Assembly: GCA_964431545.1 (NCBI GenBank)
Contig: CAYSLC010000195.1
Location: 1 to 10,278 of the forward strand
Source of the DNA: CAYSLC01 sp964431545
Lineage (GTDB): Bacteria; Desulfobacterota; Desulfobacteria; Desulfobacterales; JAABSP01
Direction of reading: 5' to 3'
Length of the DNA stretch: 10,278 bases
Position 1 is the first letter of the stretch; each line of letters opens with the position of its first letter. Shown piece by piece: positions 1 through 6,495 of the stretch. The position numbers and the translations under genes were made by a program. The notes beneath the pieces were generated by a model. It had not been told where the DNA came from. It made no database searches and saw nothing but the letters and a program-made list of their open reading frames with translations.

Positions 1-422
1 TCGGCCAAAAGCACCCGCAGGGACCGCCGCCGGGTCGGGGCATCTTGAGCCAGGGATGACGCCAGTCCCGGGCCTCGTCCGGATCGCCCACCCATGCGGA
101 CCGTGAAATAAAACCGGGTCCCCCGCCGAAAGATCGGCCACGGCCTCCCGGACCCGGTCCTCCAGCCCGTCCCGGGCCCTCTCCAACCGACGATCCACCG
201 CTCTTTGGGCCAGCCGGTAATCACGGAACATCCGGATCGAGTAGAAAAAGAGACCGGCCAGCAGGGGGATGGCGACGATCGACAGGAGGATCATCCCCCC
301 CGCAACCCACCGGATGGCGACGAACGCGGCGTCTGCACGCCGGTTCAGTTCTCCGATCAGCCGGTCGACCCCCTCCCGGTAGCGGCGTTTTTCCGGCCGA
401 CTCTGTATTCGGCGTCCTCCAT
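1..422 (-). CDS. Membrane protein with coiled-coil-like tail, partial and apparently frameshifted
   Basis: Not recognised as a named family. The reading frame with codons ending at position 1 is open from 504 leftwards. It encodes a stretch reading LIGELNRRADAAFVAIRW, then one strong hydrophobic segment (roughly positions 240-325, containing GGMILLSIVAIPLLAGLFF), then a charged helix with RLAQRAVDRRLERARDGLED that could be a coiled coil. That frame has no convincing start codon. A different frame starts at ATG 420-422 (MEDAEYRVGRK) and hits a stop after the codon run at 388-392. Adding one base to the five-T run at 388-392 (five A on the coding strand) joins the two into one sensible protein. 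The left part (about 1-110) again looks more codon-like in a third frame. The gene runs off the left edge. Either it is decaying or the sequence has indel errors. The start choice (422, or 434) is tentative. Function unknown. Confidence 0.5.
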
Positions 423-444
423 CGCCACCCCCATAAGGATTTGG

Positions 445-480
445 ACTATACCGCTGTCGATTCAGGTTGTACGGATTCGG
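445..480 (-). promoter_or_regulatory. Possible promoter for the leftward membrane-protein gene
   Basis: On the minus strand, TATAGT (complement of 445-450) matches five of six bases of a sigma70 -10 box. The candidate -35 hexamer about 18 bases further upstream is weak (CGTACA-like). It would place transcription start just upstream of ATG 434 and ATG 422, which is one reason to prefer those starts over the longer open frame. Weak evidence overall. Confidence 0.25.
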
Positions 481-633
481 ATGCAACGGGCATCGCGGAC
501 CATCTCAAAGGATCGACGCCCAAAGCCCCATGGTCGACGAATGCCCCGTGGTCCCCCAAAAAGGGGTGGGACAAGCGCGACGGATTCTGGTAAAGAATAG
601 GCGACATCGGTCCTTTTTTCAACCGACACCATC

Positions 634-638
634 GGAGG
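634..638 (+). promoter_or_regulatory. Shine-Dalgarno of yajD
   Basis: GGAGG, 8 bases before ATG 647. It decides the yajD start against the longer upstream reading from ATG 467. Confidence 0.8.
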
Positions 639-646
639 TTTTCAAT

Positions 647-1033
647 ATGACGACCCCAAAATCGACCCGGGAGGACGACAGGAAGCGGCAAATCATCGCC
701 GATGCCAAGCGGAACAGAGAGCAACGGGAGAAGGGGTACCGGGAACGGGCCCTCAAACTTTTTCCCCATGTGTGCGGCCGCTGCGGCCGGGAGTTCTCCG
801 GCAAACGGCTCCGGGAACTGACGGTCCACCACCGGGACCACGACCACGACAACAACCCGCCCGACGGAAGCAACTGGGAGTTGCTGTGCCTCTACTGCCA
901 CGACAACGAGCACGCCCGTGAGGAGGTGGCCGACTGGTACGAGGGGGACGGACCGGCGGAGGAAGAATCGGCCCCATCCATCAACACGCCCTTCGCCGGC
1001 CTCGATGCCCTGCTGAAGGGGAAAAAGCCGTGA
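647..1033 (+). CDS. yajD: HNH nuclease family protein YajD
   Basis: A 128-residue protein that closely follows Escherichia coli YajD, an HNH-endonuclease-fold protein of unclear cellular role. The order of motifs is the family's: a basic N-terminus, GYRERALKLFP, a zinc-type CGRC pair (C43, C46), RELTVHH with the HH of the HNH core (H61, H62), DHDHDNNP, DGSNWELLCLYCHD with the second cysteine pair (C81, C84) and a final histidine at 85, then the conserved C-terminal NTPFAGLDALLK ending in lysines. The cysteine pairs probably bind structural zinc and the histidines a catalytic metal. The N-terminus is somewhat longer than in E. coli (about 115 residues in total there). ATG 647 is chosen because GGAGG at 634-638 lies 8 bases upstream. 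An upstream in-frame ATG at 467 would add 60 residues with no family resemblance. Nuclease activity in this family is inferred, not certain. Confidence 0.93.
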   Translation: MTTPKSTREDDRKRQIIADAKRNREQREKGYRERALKLFPHVCGRCGREFSGKRLRELTVHHRDHDHDNNPPDGSNWELLCLYCHDNEHAREEVADWYEGDGPAEEESAPSINTPFAGLDALLKGKKP

Positions 1034-1099
1034 ATCGTGGATTGTGATTGGTGAGAGGGCGACCCACGAAACACCAACCACTGACCACTACCCACGAAA
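1031..1099 (+). repeat. Phased heptamer repeat block with inverted symmetry
   Basis: The gap between yajD and the channel gene is built of 7-base units. The right arm has five phased units from 1065: CACGAAA, CACCAAC, CACTGAC, CACTACC, CACGAAA (1065-1099), all beginning CAC. The left arm has TGAATCG, TGGATTG, TGATTGG, TGAGAGG (1031-1058), all beginning TG. The arms are partly complementary: TTGGTG at 1048-1053 with CACCAA at 1072-1077, and TCGTGG at 1035-1040 with CCCACGA at 1092-1098. The first left unit overlaps the yajD stop codon. It resembles the short tandem heptamer elements described in other bacterial genomes, but the units here are degenerate. Confidence 0.6.
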
Positions 1100-1105
1100 G
1101 CACCC

Positions 1106-2125
1106 ATGGACCGCACCCAGCAGATCCTCGTCTCCGTTCTCCTCTCGGTCGTGCTGATCGGCTTCGGCTGCGTGGGGTACATGTGGATCGAGGGGTGGGA
1201 GTTCCTCGACGCGTTGTACATGACCATCATCACCCTGGCCACCGTGGGGTACGGGGAGGTGAACGAGATCGGCACCACGGGCCGGCTCTTCACGGTGGTG
1301 CTGATCCTCATGGGGGTCTCCTTGTTCGTCTACGTCACCGGCAACATCATCCAGTTTCTGGTGGAGGGGCGGATCCGCATGGTGCTGGGGAGGCACAAAT
1401 TGGACACACAGATCGGAAAACTCAAAGACCATTTCATCATCTGCGGGTACGGCCGCATCGGCCGGGTCCTCACCCGGTACCTGGTCCAGCGGTACATCGA
1501 CGTGGTGATCATCGAGCGGAACCCGGACCGGTCCCCCCGGATGGAGGAGGACGGGGTCCTCTACCTGGTGGGGGAGGCGACCAGCGAGACGGTCCTGGAG
1601 AAGGCGGGGATCCACCGGGCCCGGGGGCTGATCACCGCGGTGGCCACCGACGCGGACAACGTCTTTCTGGTGCTCATCGCCAAGCAGATGAACCCGAAGA
1701 TCTTCATCGTCTCCCGGGCCGGCCAGAGTTCCGCCAAGAAGACGCTGATGGCGGCCGGGGCGAACAAGGTGATCTCCCCCTACGACATCGGGGCAAGGCG
1801 GATGGCCCACGCCATCCTGCGCCCCGCCGTGATCGAGTTTCTGGAACTCGCATTTGCCGACGACGAGACCGACATCCAGCTGGAGGAGATCCACATCCGC
1901 CCCGGTTCCGAGCTGGTGGGCGTCTCCCTCCGGGACTCGGGGATCCGGCAGAACCTCGACCTGATCATCATCGCCATCCGGCGGCCCGGCGGGGAGATGG
2001 TCTTCAACCCCAAGGCCGATACCGTCCTTTCGGCGGAGGACACCCTGGTCTCGGTGGGCCGGGCCAAGAGCATCGACCTGCTGGAACGGATGCAGAGCCC
2101 CGGCCGGGGGAGGCGGGGTCGGTGA
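1106..2125 (+). CDS. Two-TM potassium channel with RCK (TrkA-N/TrkA-C) domain
   Basis: A 339-residue inner-membrane potassium channel subunit of the MthK/Kch type. TM1 spans about residues 7-28, the pore helix and selectivity filter TVGYGE are at 46-51, and TM2 is at about 61-84. A cytoplasmic RCK domain follows: an IICGYGRIGR Rossmann loop (GxGxxG at 114-119), an acidic E137 at the end of the second strand for nucleotide or ion binding, GEATSE at 156-161, then a TrkA-C domain from about 250 to 325. The length is normal for MthK-like channels. Family members assemble as tetramers gated by Ca2+ or nucleotides bound to the RCK ring; the ligand here cannot be read from sequence. ATG 1106 has no good Shine-Dalgarno; the preceding sequence is the heptamer repeat block. 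It lies 72 bases after yajD and 120 bases before the glycosyltransferase operon, to which it has no obvious functional link. Confidence 0.93.
   Translation: MDRTQQILVSVLLSVVLIGFGCVGYMWIEGWEFLDALYMTIITLATVGYGEVNEIGTTGRLFTVVLILMGVSLFVYVTGNIIQFLVEGRIRMVLGRHKLDTQIGKLKDHFIICGYGRIGRVLTRYLVQRYIDVVIIERNPDRSPRMEEDGVLYLVGEATSETVLEKAGIHRARGLITAVATDADNVFLVLIAKQMNPKIFIVSRAGQSSAKKTLMAAGANKVISPYDIGARRMAHAILRPAVIEFLELAFADDETDIQLEEIHIRPGSELVGVSLRDSGIRQNLDLIIIAIRRPGGEMVFNPKADTVLSAEDTLVSVGRAKSIDLLERMQSPGRGRRGR
1363..1381 (+). promoter_or_regulatory. Possible internal ribosome binding site and start for a free RCK domain
   Basis: Inside the channel gene, GGAGGGG at 1363-1369 precedes an in-frame ATG at 1379-1381 (Met92), directly after TM2 and before the RCK Rossmann fold. 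The Shine-Dalgarno is stronger than that of the annotated gene start. MthK is known to make its soluble RCK from an internal methionine at the same place in the protein. GGAGG also simply encodes Val-Glu-Gly here, so chance is possible. Confidence 0.35.
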
Positions 2126-2163
2126 TGGAGCGGGCTCTATTTTGGGGAGGATCCCCCCATCTC

Positions 2164-2192
2164 TTGACTTCTCCATTCCGGGGTCGTATGTA
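2164..2192 (+). promoter_or_regulatory. Candidate sigma70 promoter of the glycan operon
   Basis: TTGACT at 2164-2169 (five of six matches to the -35 consensus), then exactly 17 bases, then TATGTA at 2187-2192 (a weak -10 box with TAT conserved). Transcription would begin near 2199, about 47 bases before ATG 2246. It sits in the only sizeable gap before six closely packed genes, where an operon promoter is expected. Confidence 0.45.
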
Positions 2193-2245
2193 GGTCCAAG
2201 GCCCGGCCGGAGCGCTCAAACTTCCTCTTTCGGAGTCTCGCGATA

Positions 2246-3445
2246 ATGGCCCGAAACGCCACCGTCAACATTCTGATGTACTCCCACGACACCTACGGCC
2301 TGGGCCACATCCGGCGGACCATGGCCATCGCCTCCCACCTCCGGGCCCCCCGGCGCAACATCATCATCCTCACGGGGTCGCCCCTGGCGGGGCGGTTCGT
2401 CATCCCCGAGCAGATCGACTTCGTCCGGATCCCCGGAATGATCAAGAAGACCAACGAGGAGTACCTGCCCCTTTCCATCAAGATCAACCCGGGCCACGCC
2501 CTGGACATCCGGAAGAACCTGATCACCACCACGGCCAAGACCTTCCAGCCCCGCCTCTTCATCGTGGACAAGGAGCCCATGGGCCTCAAGAAGGAGGTGC
2601 TCCCCACCCTGGCGTGGATCCGGCGGTCCCTGCCCCAAGGCCGGACGGTCCTGGGCCTCCGGGACATCATGGACGACGCCGGGACGATCCGCAAAAACTG
2701 GACCGAAAAGGGCGTCTACGAGGTCCTGGAATCCCTCTACAGCGAGATCTGGGTCTACGGCGACCGGGCCCTCTACGACCCCATCGCGGAGTACGACATC
2801 CCCGACGCCGTGGCCCGGAAGATCCGGTTCACCGGCTACATCCGGCGCAAGGCGATCCCGCCACGGGATCTGGAAAGCTTCCGCCAGGAATACGGGTTCC
2901 GGACGGACCGCCCCCTGGTGGTGGTGACCACCGGCGGGGGGGGGGACGGCGGCCGGGTGATGGATCTCTTCCTCTCCATGCTCGAGGCGGAGCCCCGGCC
3001 CCTGCCCTTCGAGACCGTCCTGATCTCCGGCCCCTTCATGCCCAAGGCGAAACGGATGGAGGTCTTCCGCCGGGCCGACGCCCTGAAGATCAAAAGCTTC
3101 CTCTTCTTCCGGCAGATGGAGAAAATGATCGCCGCCGCCGACCTGGTGGTCACCATGGGCGGATACAACACCCTCTGCGAGATCCTCACCCAGGGGACCA
3201 TGGCCCTGGTGATCCCCCGGGAGCGGCCCCGGCGGGAGCAGTTGATCCGGGCCGAGGCCTTTGCGCGCCACGGGCTGGTGGACTACATCCCCTGGTCGGA
3301 CGCCACCCCCGAAGGGATCCGGGGGAAGGTCTTCGCCATGCTGGAGACCCCCGGCCCCTTCCGGGAGGCCATCGCCCGGTTTCCGATGACCGGCATCGAG
3401 GTGATGCGGGAGCGGATCAAGGCCCTGCGGGACGATGCCCGATGA
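2246..3445 (+). CDS. MurG-like GT-B glycosyltransferase, first paralogue
   Basis: A 399-residue cytoplasmic glycosyltransferase of the GT28/MurG-like superfamily, the group often annotated as 'predicted glycosyl transferase' (COG4671-like). The N-terminal acceptor domain starts with a strand followed by HDTYGLGHIRR (glycine loop at 18-21). The middle carries LFIVDKEPMGLKKE and GLRDIMDD (138-144). The C-terminal nucleotide-sugar domain has VVVTTGGGGDGG (225-236), then MGGYNTLCEIL (304-314) and PRERPRREQLIRAEAF, the MurG-type donor-binding features. Sugar donor and acceptor cannot be told. The start at ATG 2246 has CGGAG about 10 bases upstream. Its stop overlaps the next ATG (ATGA at 3442-3445), so the two are translationally coupled. 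A run of ten G at 2936-2945 encodes part of the donor loop. It is a paralogue of the gene at 6496. Confidence 0.9.
   Translation: MARNATVNILMYSHDTYGLGHIRRTMAIASHLRAPRRNIIILTGSPLAGRFVIPEQIDFVRIPGMIKKTNEEYLPLSIKINPGHALDIRKNLITTTAKTFQPRLFIVDKEPMGLKKEVLPTLAWIRRSLPQGRTVLGLRDIMDDAGTIRKNWTEKGVYEVLESLYSEIWVYGDRALYDPIAEYDIPDAVARKIRFTGYIRRKAIPPRDLESFRQEYGFRTDRPLVVVTTGGGGDGGRVMDLFLSMLEAEPRPLPFETVLISGPFMPKAKRMEVFRRADALKIKSFLFFRQMEKMIAAADLVVTMGGYNTLCEILTQGTMALVIPRERPRREQLIRAEAFARHGLVDYIPWSDATPEGIRGKVFAMLETPGPFREAIARFPMTGIEVMRERIKALRDDAR
2936..2945 (+). repeat. G10 homopolymer inside a glycosyltransferase gene
   Basis: Ten consecutive G encode Gly231-Gly233 and the first base of Asp234 in the donor-binding loop of the MurG-like transferase. 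It is the longest homopolymer I see in the window; other runs are seven or fewer. With ten G the gene is in frame. Long G tracts in glycosyltransferase genes are classical slipped-strand phase-variation sites in other bacteria. Confidence 0.9.
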
Positions 3446-4734
3446 CCGCGCCGGTTCTGGGGATGGTCCTCAAAGGGTACCCCCGCATCTCCGAGTCGTT
3501 CATCTCCAACGAGATCCTCCTGTTGGAACGGCTGGGGTTCACCATCCGGATCTTCTCCATGCGCCATCCGAGAGAGTCGTTCACCCACCGGAGCGTCCGG
3601 CGGATCCGGGCACGGGTCGACTACCTGCCCCAGGATCTCCTGGTCCCCCTGCCGACCTTCCTCCGCCACAACCTTCCGCTGGCCGCGGCCATCCCCGGAC
3701 GGTACGGGGCGGCGCTGCGGCTGGCGGCGGGCCGGTACCTGCGGACCCGGAAGATCGCCACCCTCAAGCACCTCTTCCAGGCGGGGTACCTGGTCCACAA
3801 GCTCCTGCCGGGGGGAAACGTGGCCCACCTCCACGCTCACTTCGCCCACTCCCCCACCTCGGTGGCCCTGTTCGCGGCCCGGCTGAGCGGCCTCCCCTTC
3901 AGTTTCACGGCCCACGCCAAGGACATCTACACCTCCGATCCCCGCCAGCTTCGGGAGAAGATCGACCTGGCCCGGTTCGTGGTCACCTGCACCGAATACA
4001 ACCGGAGCCACCTGGCCGGGCTCGCCGGCCCCACAAACACCCCCATCCGGCGGATCTACCACGGCATCGACACCCGGCTCTTTTCGGGCGGGGACCCCGG
4101 TCGGGTTCCGGCGCCGCCCTACCGCCTGATCACCGTGGCCCGGCTCACCGCCAAAAAAGGGCTCCCCACCGTCTTCCGCGCCCTGAAAATCCTGAAGGAT
4201 CGGGGGATACCGTTCCGACACATCCTCATCGGCGACGGCGACGACCGGGAGGAACTCCTCGCCACCGTCCGGTCCCTGGGCCTCGCCGATTGCGTGGACT
4301 GGCTGGGGACCCTCCCCCATGAGGCGGTGATCGACCACTACCGAACCTCGGACCTTTTCGTCCTCGGCTCGGAGATCGCCCCCGACGGGGACCGGGACGG
4401 GATCCCCAACGTTCTGGTGGAGAGCATGGCCATGGGGGTGCCGGTGGTGGCCACAAGGGTGTCGGCCATTCCGGAGCTGGCGCGGCATGGGGAGACCGGC
4501 CTCCTGGTCCCTCCGGGGCGGCCCGAGGCCATGGCCGGCGCCATAAAGCGCCTTCTCGCCGACGGGACGTTGAGGGCCTCGATCATCCCGGCCGCGGCGG
4601 ATCTGGTCCGCCGGGAATTCCACAACGAGCAGCTCATCCGGGATCTGGCGGAGACCTTCGGAAGATACAGCCCGGAACTGGGAGCAGGCTTCCGAAGAGA
4701 ACAACGGACGAACCGTCGGGGCCGATCCCCGTGA
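3442..4734 (+). CDS. GT4 glycosyltransferase, WcaL-like
   Basis: A 430-residue GT-B glycosyltransferase of family GT4, resembling the WcaL-type transferases of exopolysaccharide pathways. It opens with KGYPRISESFISNEIL, typical of this group. HAHFAHSPTSVALFAARLSG (131-150) and FTAHAKDIY (155-163) follow, with CTEYNR and YHGID (207-210) at the hinge. The donor domain has VARLTAKKG (basic residues that contact the donor phosphates) and DRDGIPNVLVESMAMG, the family's form of the EX7E motif with Asp319 in the first position and Glu327 in the second. The last 20 or so residues are basic and unconserved. The start ATG 3442 overlaps the previous stop by four bases. The same reading frame is open far upstream of 3442, but that stretch is only a shadow of the previous gene. 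Substrate unknown. Confidence 0.92.
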   Translation: MTAPVLGMVLKGYPRISESFISNEILLLERLGFTIRIFSMRHPRESFTHRSVRRIRARVDYLPQDLLVPLPTFLRHNLPLAAAIPGRYGAALRLAAGRYLRTRKIATLKHLFQAGYLVHKLLPGGNVAHLHAHFAHSPTSVALFAARLSGLPFSFTAHAKDIYTSDPRQLREKIDLARFVVTCTEYNRSHLAGLAGPTNTPIRRIYHGIDTRLFSGGDPGRVPAPPYRLITVARLTAKKGLPTVFRALKILKDRGIPFRHILIGDGDDREELLATVRSLGLADCVDWLGTLPHEAVIDHYRTSDLFVLGSEIAPDGDRDGIPNVLVESMAMGVPVVATRVSAIPELARHGETGLLVPPGRPEAMAGAIKRLLADGTLRASIIPAAADLVRREFHNEQLIRDLAETFGRYSPELGAGFRREQRTNRRGRSP

Positions 4735-5858
4735 AGATTTTCTTCCACGCGCCGTTCAAGCCCCTGGACCACCCCCACCCCTCGGGGGATCTGGTCATCG
4801 CCCGGGGGCTCGTCGATTTCCTGCGCCGGCGGGGCCACCGGGTGGAGCCGGCCGGCGCCCTCCGGACCCGGTGGATCTACCGCAAGCCCTGGCTTCTGCC
4901 CCGGGCGGTCCGGGAGATCCGAAGGGCCCGACGGCGGATCCGCCGGGATCGCCCGGACCTCTGGCTCACCTACCACACCTACTACAAGGCCCCGGACCTG
5001 ATCGGCCCGGCGGCGGTCCGGCCCACGGGGCTTCCCTACGCGATCTTCCAGGGGATCTACTCCACCAAGCGGCGCCGGGATCCGCGGACCCTGCCGGGGT
5101 TCGTTTTGAACCGGCGGGCCCTGACGGCGGCGGACCACCTCTTCACCAACCGGAAAGAGGATCTGATCAACCTCCGACGGCTGATCCCGGAGGCGCGGCT
5201 GACCTATGTGGCGCCCGGCATCGATCCGGACGCTTTCCCGTTCGATCCGGCCGCCCGGGAGAAGTTCCGCCGGGAGTGGGGGGCCGGGGATGGACCGGTG
5301 GTCCTGTCGGCGGCCATGTTCCGGCCGGGGGTCAAGGCCGAGGGACTGGCGTGGACCATCCGGGCCTGCGGGGGCCTCGCCCGCCGGGGCATCCCCCTGC
5401 TGCTGGCGATCGCCGGGGACGGACGGGAGGGGACTTCCCTGCGCCGCCTGGCCGACCGGCACCTGCCGGGCCGGGTTCGGTTCGCGGGAAAAATCGATCG
5501 ACCCGAGATGCATCGGTTCTACAGCGCCGGCGACCTCTTCGTCTTCCCCGGGATCCGGGAATCCCTGGGGATGGTCTACCTGGAGGCCCAGTCCCGGGGC
5601 CTGCCGGTGGTCGCCTTCGACAACGGGGGGATCCCCGAGGTGGTGGCCCACGGCGAGACGGGCCTGCTGGTCCCCCCCTTCGACGAGGGGGCTTTCCAAG
5701 GGGCAATGGAGACCCTGCTCGCGGACATGGAGCTGAGGCGGCGCATGGGCCGGGCCGCCGCAAAACAGGTCCGGGAGCGCCACGACCTGGACCGGAACTA
5801 TGATGTCGTGGAAAAGATCTTGGCCCGCGTCGCGGGATGGGGTAGAGTGGAGTCCTGA
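4731..5858 (+). CDS. GT4 glycosyltransferase
   Basis: A 375-residue GT-B glycosyltransferase. The N-terminal domain begins MKIFFHAPFKPL and contains PSGDLVIARGLVDFLRRRGH, the usual acceptor-domain glycine loop and helix. The linker has YVAPGIDPDAFPFD (159-172). The donor domain has MFRPGVKAEG with its arginine and lysine, IAGDGREG (227-234), and a full EX7E motif, PGIRESLGMVYLEAQ, with Glu277 and Glu285. IPEVVAHGETGLLVPP follows. Start codon is GTG 4731, overlapping the preceding stop (GTGA), which fits translational coupling better than any later methionine. It ends TGATG, sharing one base with the next start. Very arginine-rich N-terminal half (REIRRARRRIRRDRPD), perhaps for membrane-surface contact; that is inference. 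Donor and acceptor unknown. Confidence 0.92.
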   Translation: MKIFFHAPFKPLDHPHPSGDLVIARGLVDFLRRRGHRVEPAGALRTRWIYRKPWLLPRAVREIRRARRRIRRDRPDLWLTYHTYYKAPDLIGPAAVRPTGLPYAIFQGIYSTKRRRDPRTLPGFVLNRRALTAADHLFTNRKEDLINLRRLIPEARLTYVAPGIDPDAFPFDPAAREKFRREWGAGDGPVVLSAAMFRPGVKAEGLAWTIRACGGLARRGIPLLLAIAGDGREGTSLRRLADRHLPGRVRFAGKIDRPEMHRFYSAGDLFVFPGIRESLGMVYLEAQSRGLPVVAFDNGGIPEVVAHGETGLLVPPFDEGAFQGAMETLLADMELRRRMGRAAAKQVRERHDLDRNYDVVEKILARVAGWGRVES

Positions 5859-6466
5859 TGGCTGTCACCCGATTCGGCATTCTCCGCCACGCCCGGACCG
5901 AATGGAACGCCGCCGGCCGGATCCAGGGCCATCGGGATTCCCCGCTGATTCCGGATGGGGAACGCCGGGCGGCGGCGTGGGGGGCGGGCCTGGCGGATTT
6001 GGGCTGGGACCATCTCCTGACCAGCGATCAGGGCCGGGCCGTGGCCACGGCCGACCGGATCAACGCCGTCCTGAAGCTTCCCGTGGCCGCCGATCCGAGG
6101 CTCCGGGAGCAGCACTGGGGCGACTGGGCGGGCATGACCCTTTCGGAGATCGCCGAGGCCCACCCCGAGGCCCTCCAGGCGGCACGGACCGCCGGATGGC
6201 GGTTTCTCCCCCCCGGCGGCGAGGAGCGCGAGGCGGTCTGGGAGCGGAGCCGGGAGGCCCTGGTCGAGGCCGCCGGCCGATGGCCCGGTGCCAGGGTGCT
6301 GGTGGTCACCCATTCGGGGGTGATCCGGAGCCTGATCTACCGCCTCCTCGGCCGCCGGTTCCTCCCCGACGAACCGAAGGTTCTGAGCCTGGAACACCTC
6401 CACTGGGTGGAGGTGTCGGAAGGGGGGCCGCGACTGGCGGAGATCAACGCCGTCCCCCTGCCCTGA
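5858..6466 (+). CDS. Histidine phosphatase family protein (phosphoglycerate-mutase-like)
   Basis: A 202-residue cytoplasmic phosphatase of the histidine-acid (GpmB/CobC-like) branch. The N-terminal catalytic motif reads LRHARTEWN with Arg10 and the phospho-accepting His11. The usual glycine after it is alanine (Ala12). RIQGHRDSPL, SDQGRA with Arg60, LREQHWGDW with Glu84, and the C-terminal THSGVIRSL with His152 complete the active site, so it should be active. The length is normal for the family. It sits between two pairs of glycosyltransferase genes, one base overlapping the preceding stop. This suggests it dephosphorylates a sugar-phosphate or other intermediate of the same pathway, not a glycolytic substrate. 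That role is inferred from context. Confidence 0.92.
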   Translation: MAVTRFGILRHARTEWNAAGRIQGHRDSPLIPDGERRAAAWGAGLADLGWDHLLTSDQGRAVATADRINAVLKLPVAADPRLREQHWGDWAGMTLSEIAEAHPEALQAARTAGWRFLPPGGEEREAVWERSREALVEAAGRWPGARVLVVTHSGVIRSLIYRLLGRRFLPDEPKVLSLEHLHWVEVSEGGPRLAEINAVPLP

Positions 6467-6495
6467 TCCGGCGCACGACCCACGGGAAGCGCACC

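Noticed and set aside
551..572. Inverted repeat GTCCC...GGGAC with an A5 loop region upstream of yajD.
   Set aside because: Pairing is imperfect, there is no T run on either strand, and it is too short to separate from chance in GC-rich DNA.
467..646. N-terminal extension of yajD from ATG 467.
   Set aside because: The extra 60 residues have no resemblance to the family, and GGAGG sits correctly before ATG 647.
2144..2156. Small hairpin GGGGA-GGA-TCCCC after the channel gene, considered as a terminator.
   Set aside because: The stem is only five pairs with a three-base loop and has no T run after it on either strand.
4381..4425. Asp in place of the first Glu of the EX7E motif in the WcaL-like GT4 (Asp319), considered as a sign of inactivity.
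   Set aside because: A DGDRDGIPNVL-type sequence is a usual form in this GT4 subgroup as I know it, and the second Glu (327) is kept.
5672..5678. C7 runs in coding sequence (here, and at 6208-6214 and 6628-6634), considered as further slippage sites.
   Set aside because: Seven-base C runs recur in this GC-rich coding DNA, so they are not distinctive in the way the G10 tract is.
4338..5783. Long minus-strand open frame of 481 codons opposite the GT4 genes, and other long opposite-strand frames such as 3283-4704.
   Set aside because: The peptides are low-complexity, rich in Gly, Pro, Arg and Asp, and they mirror the codon pattern of clearly conserved + strand genes. They are shadows.
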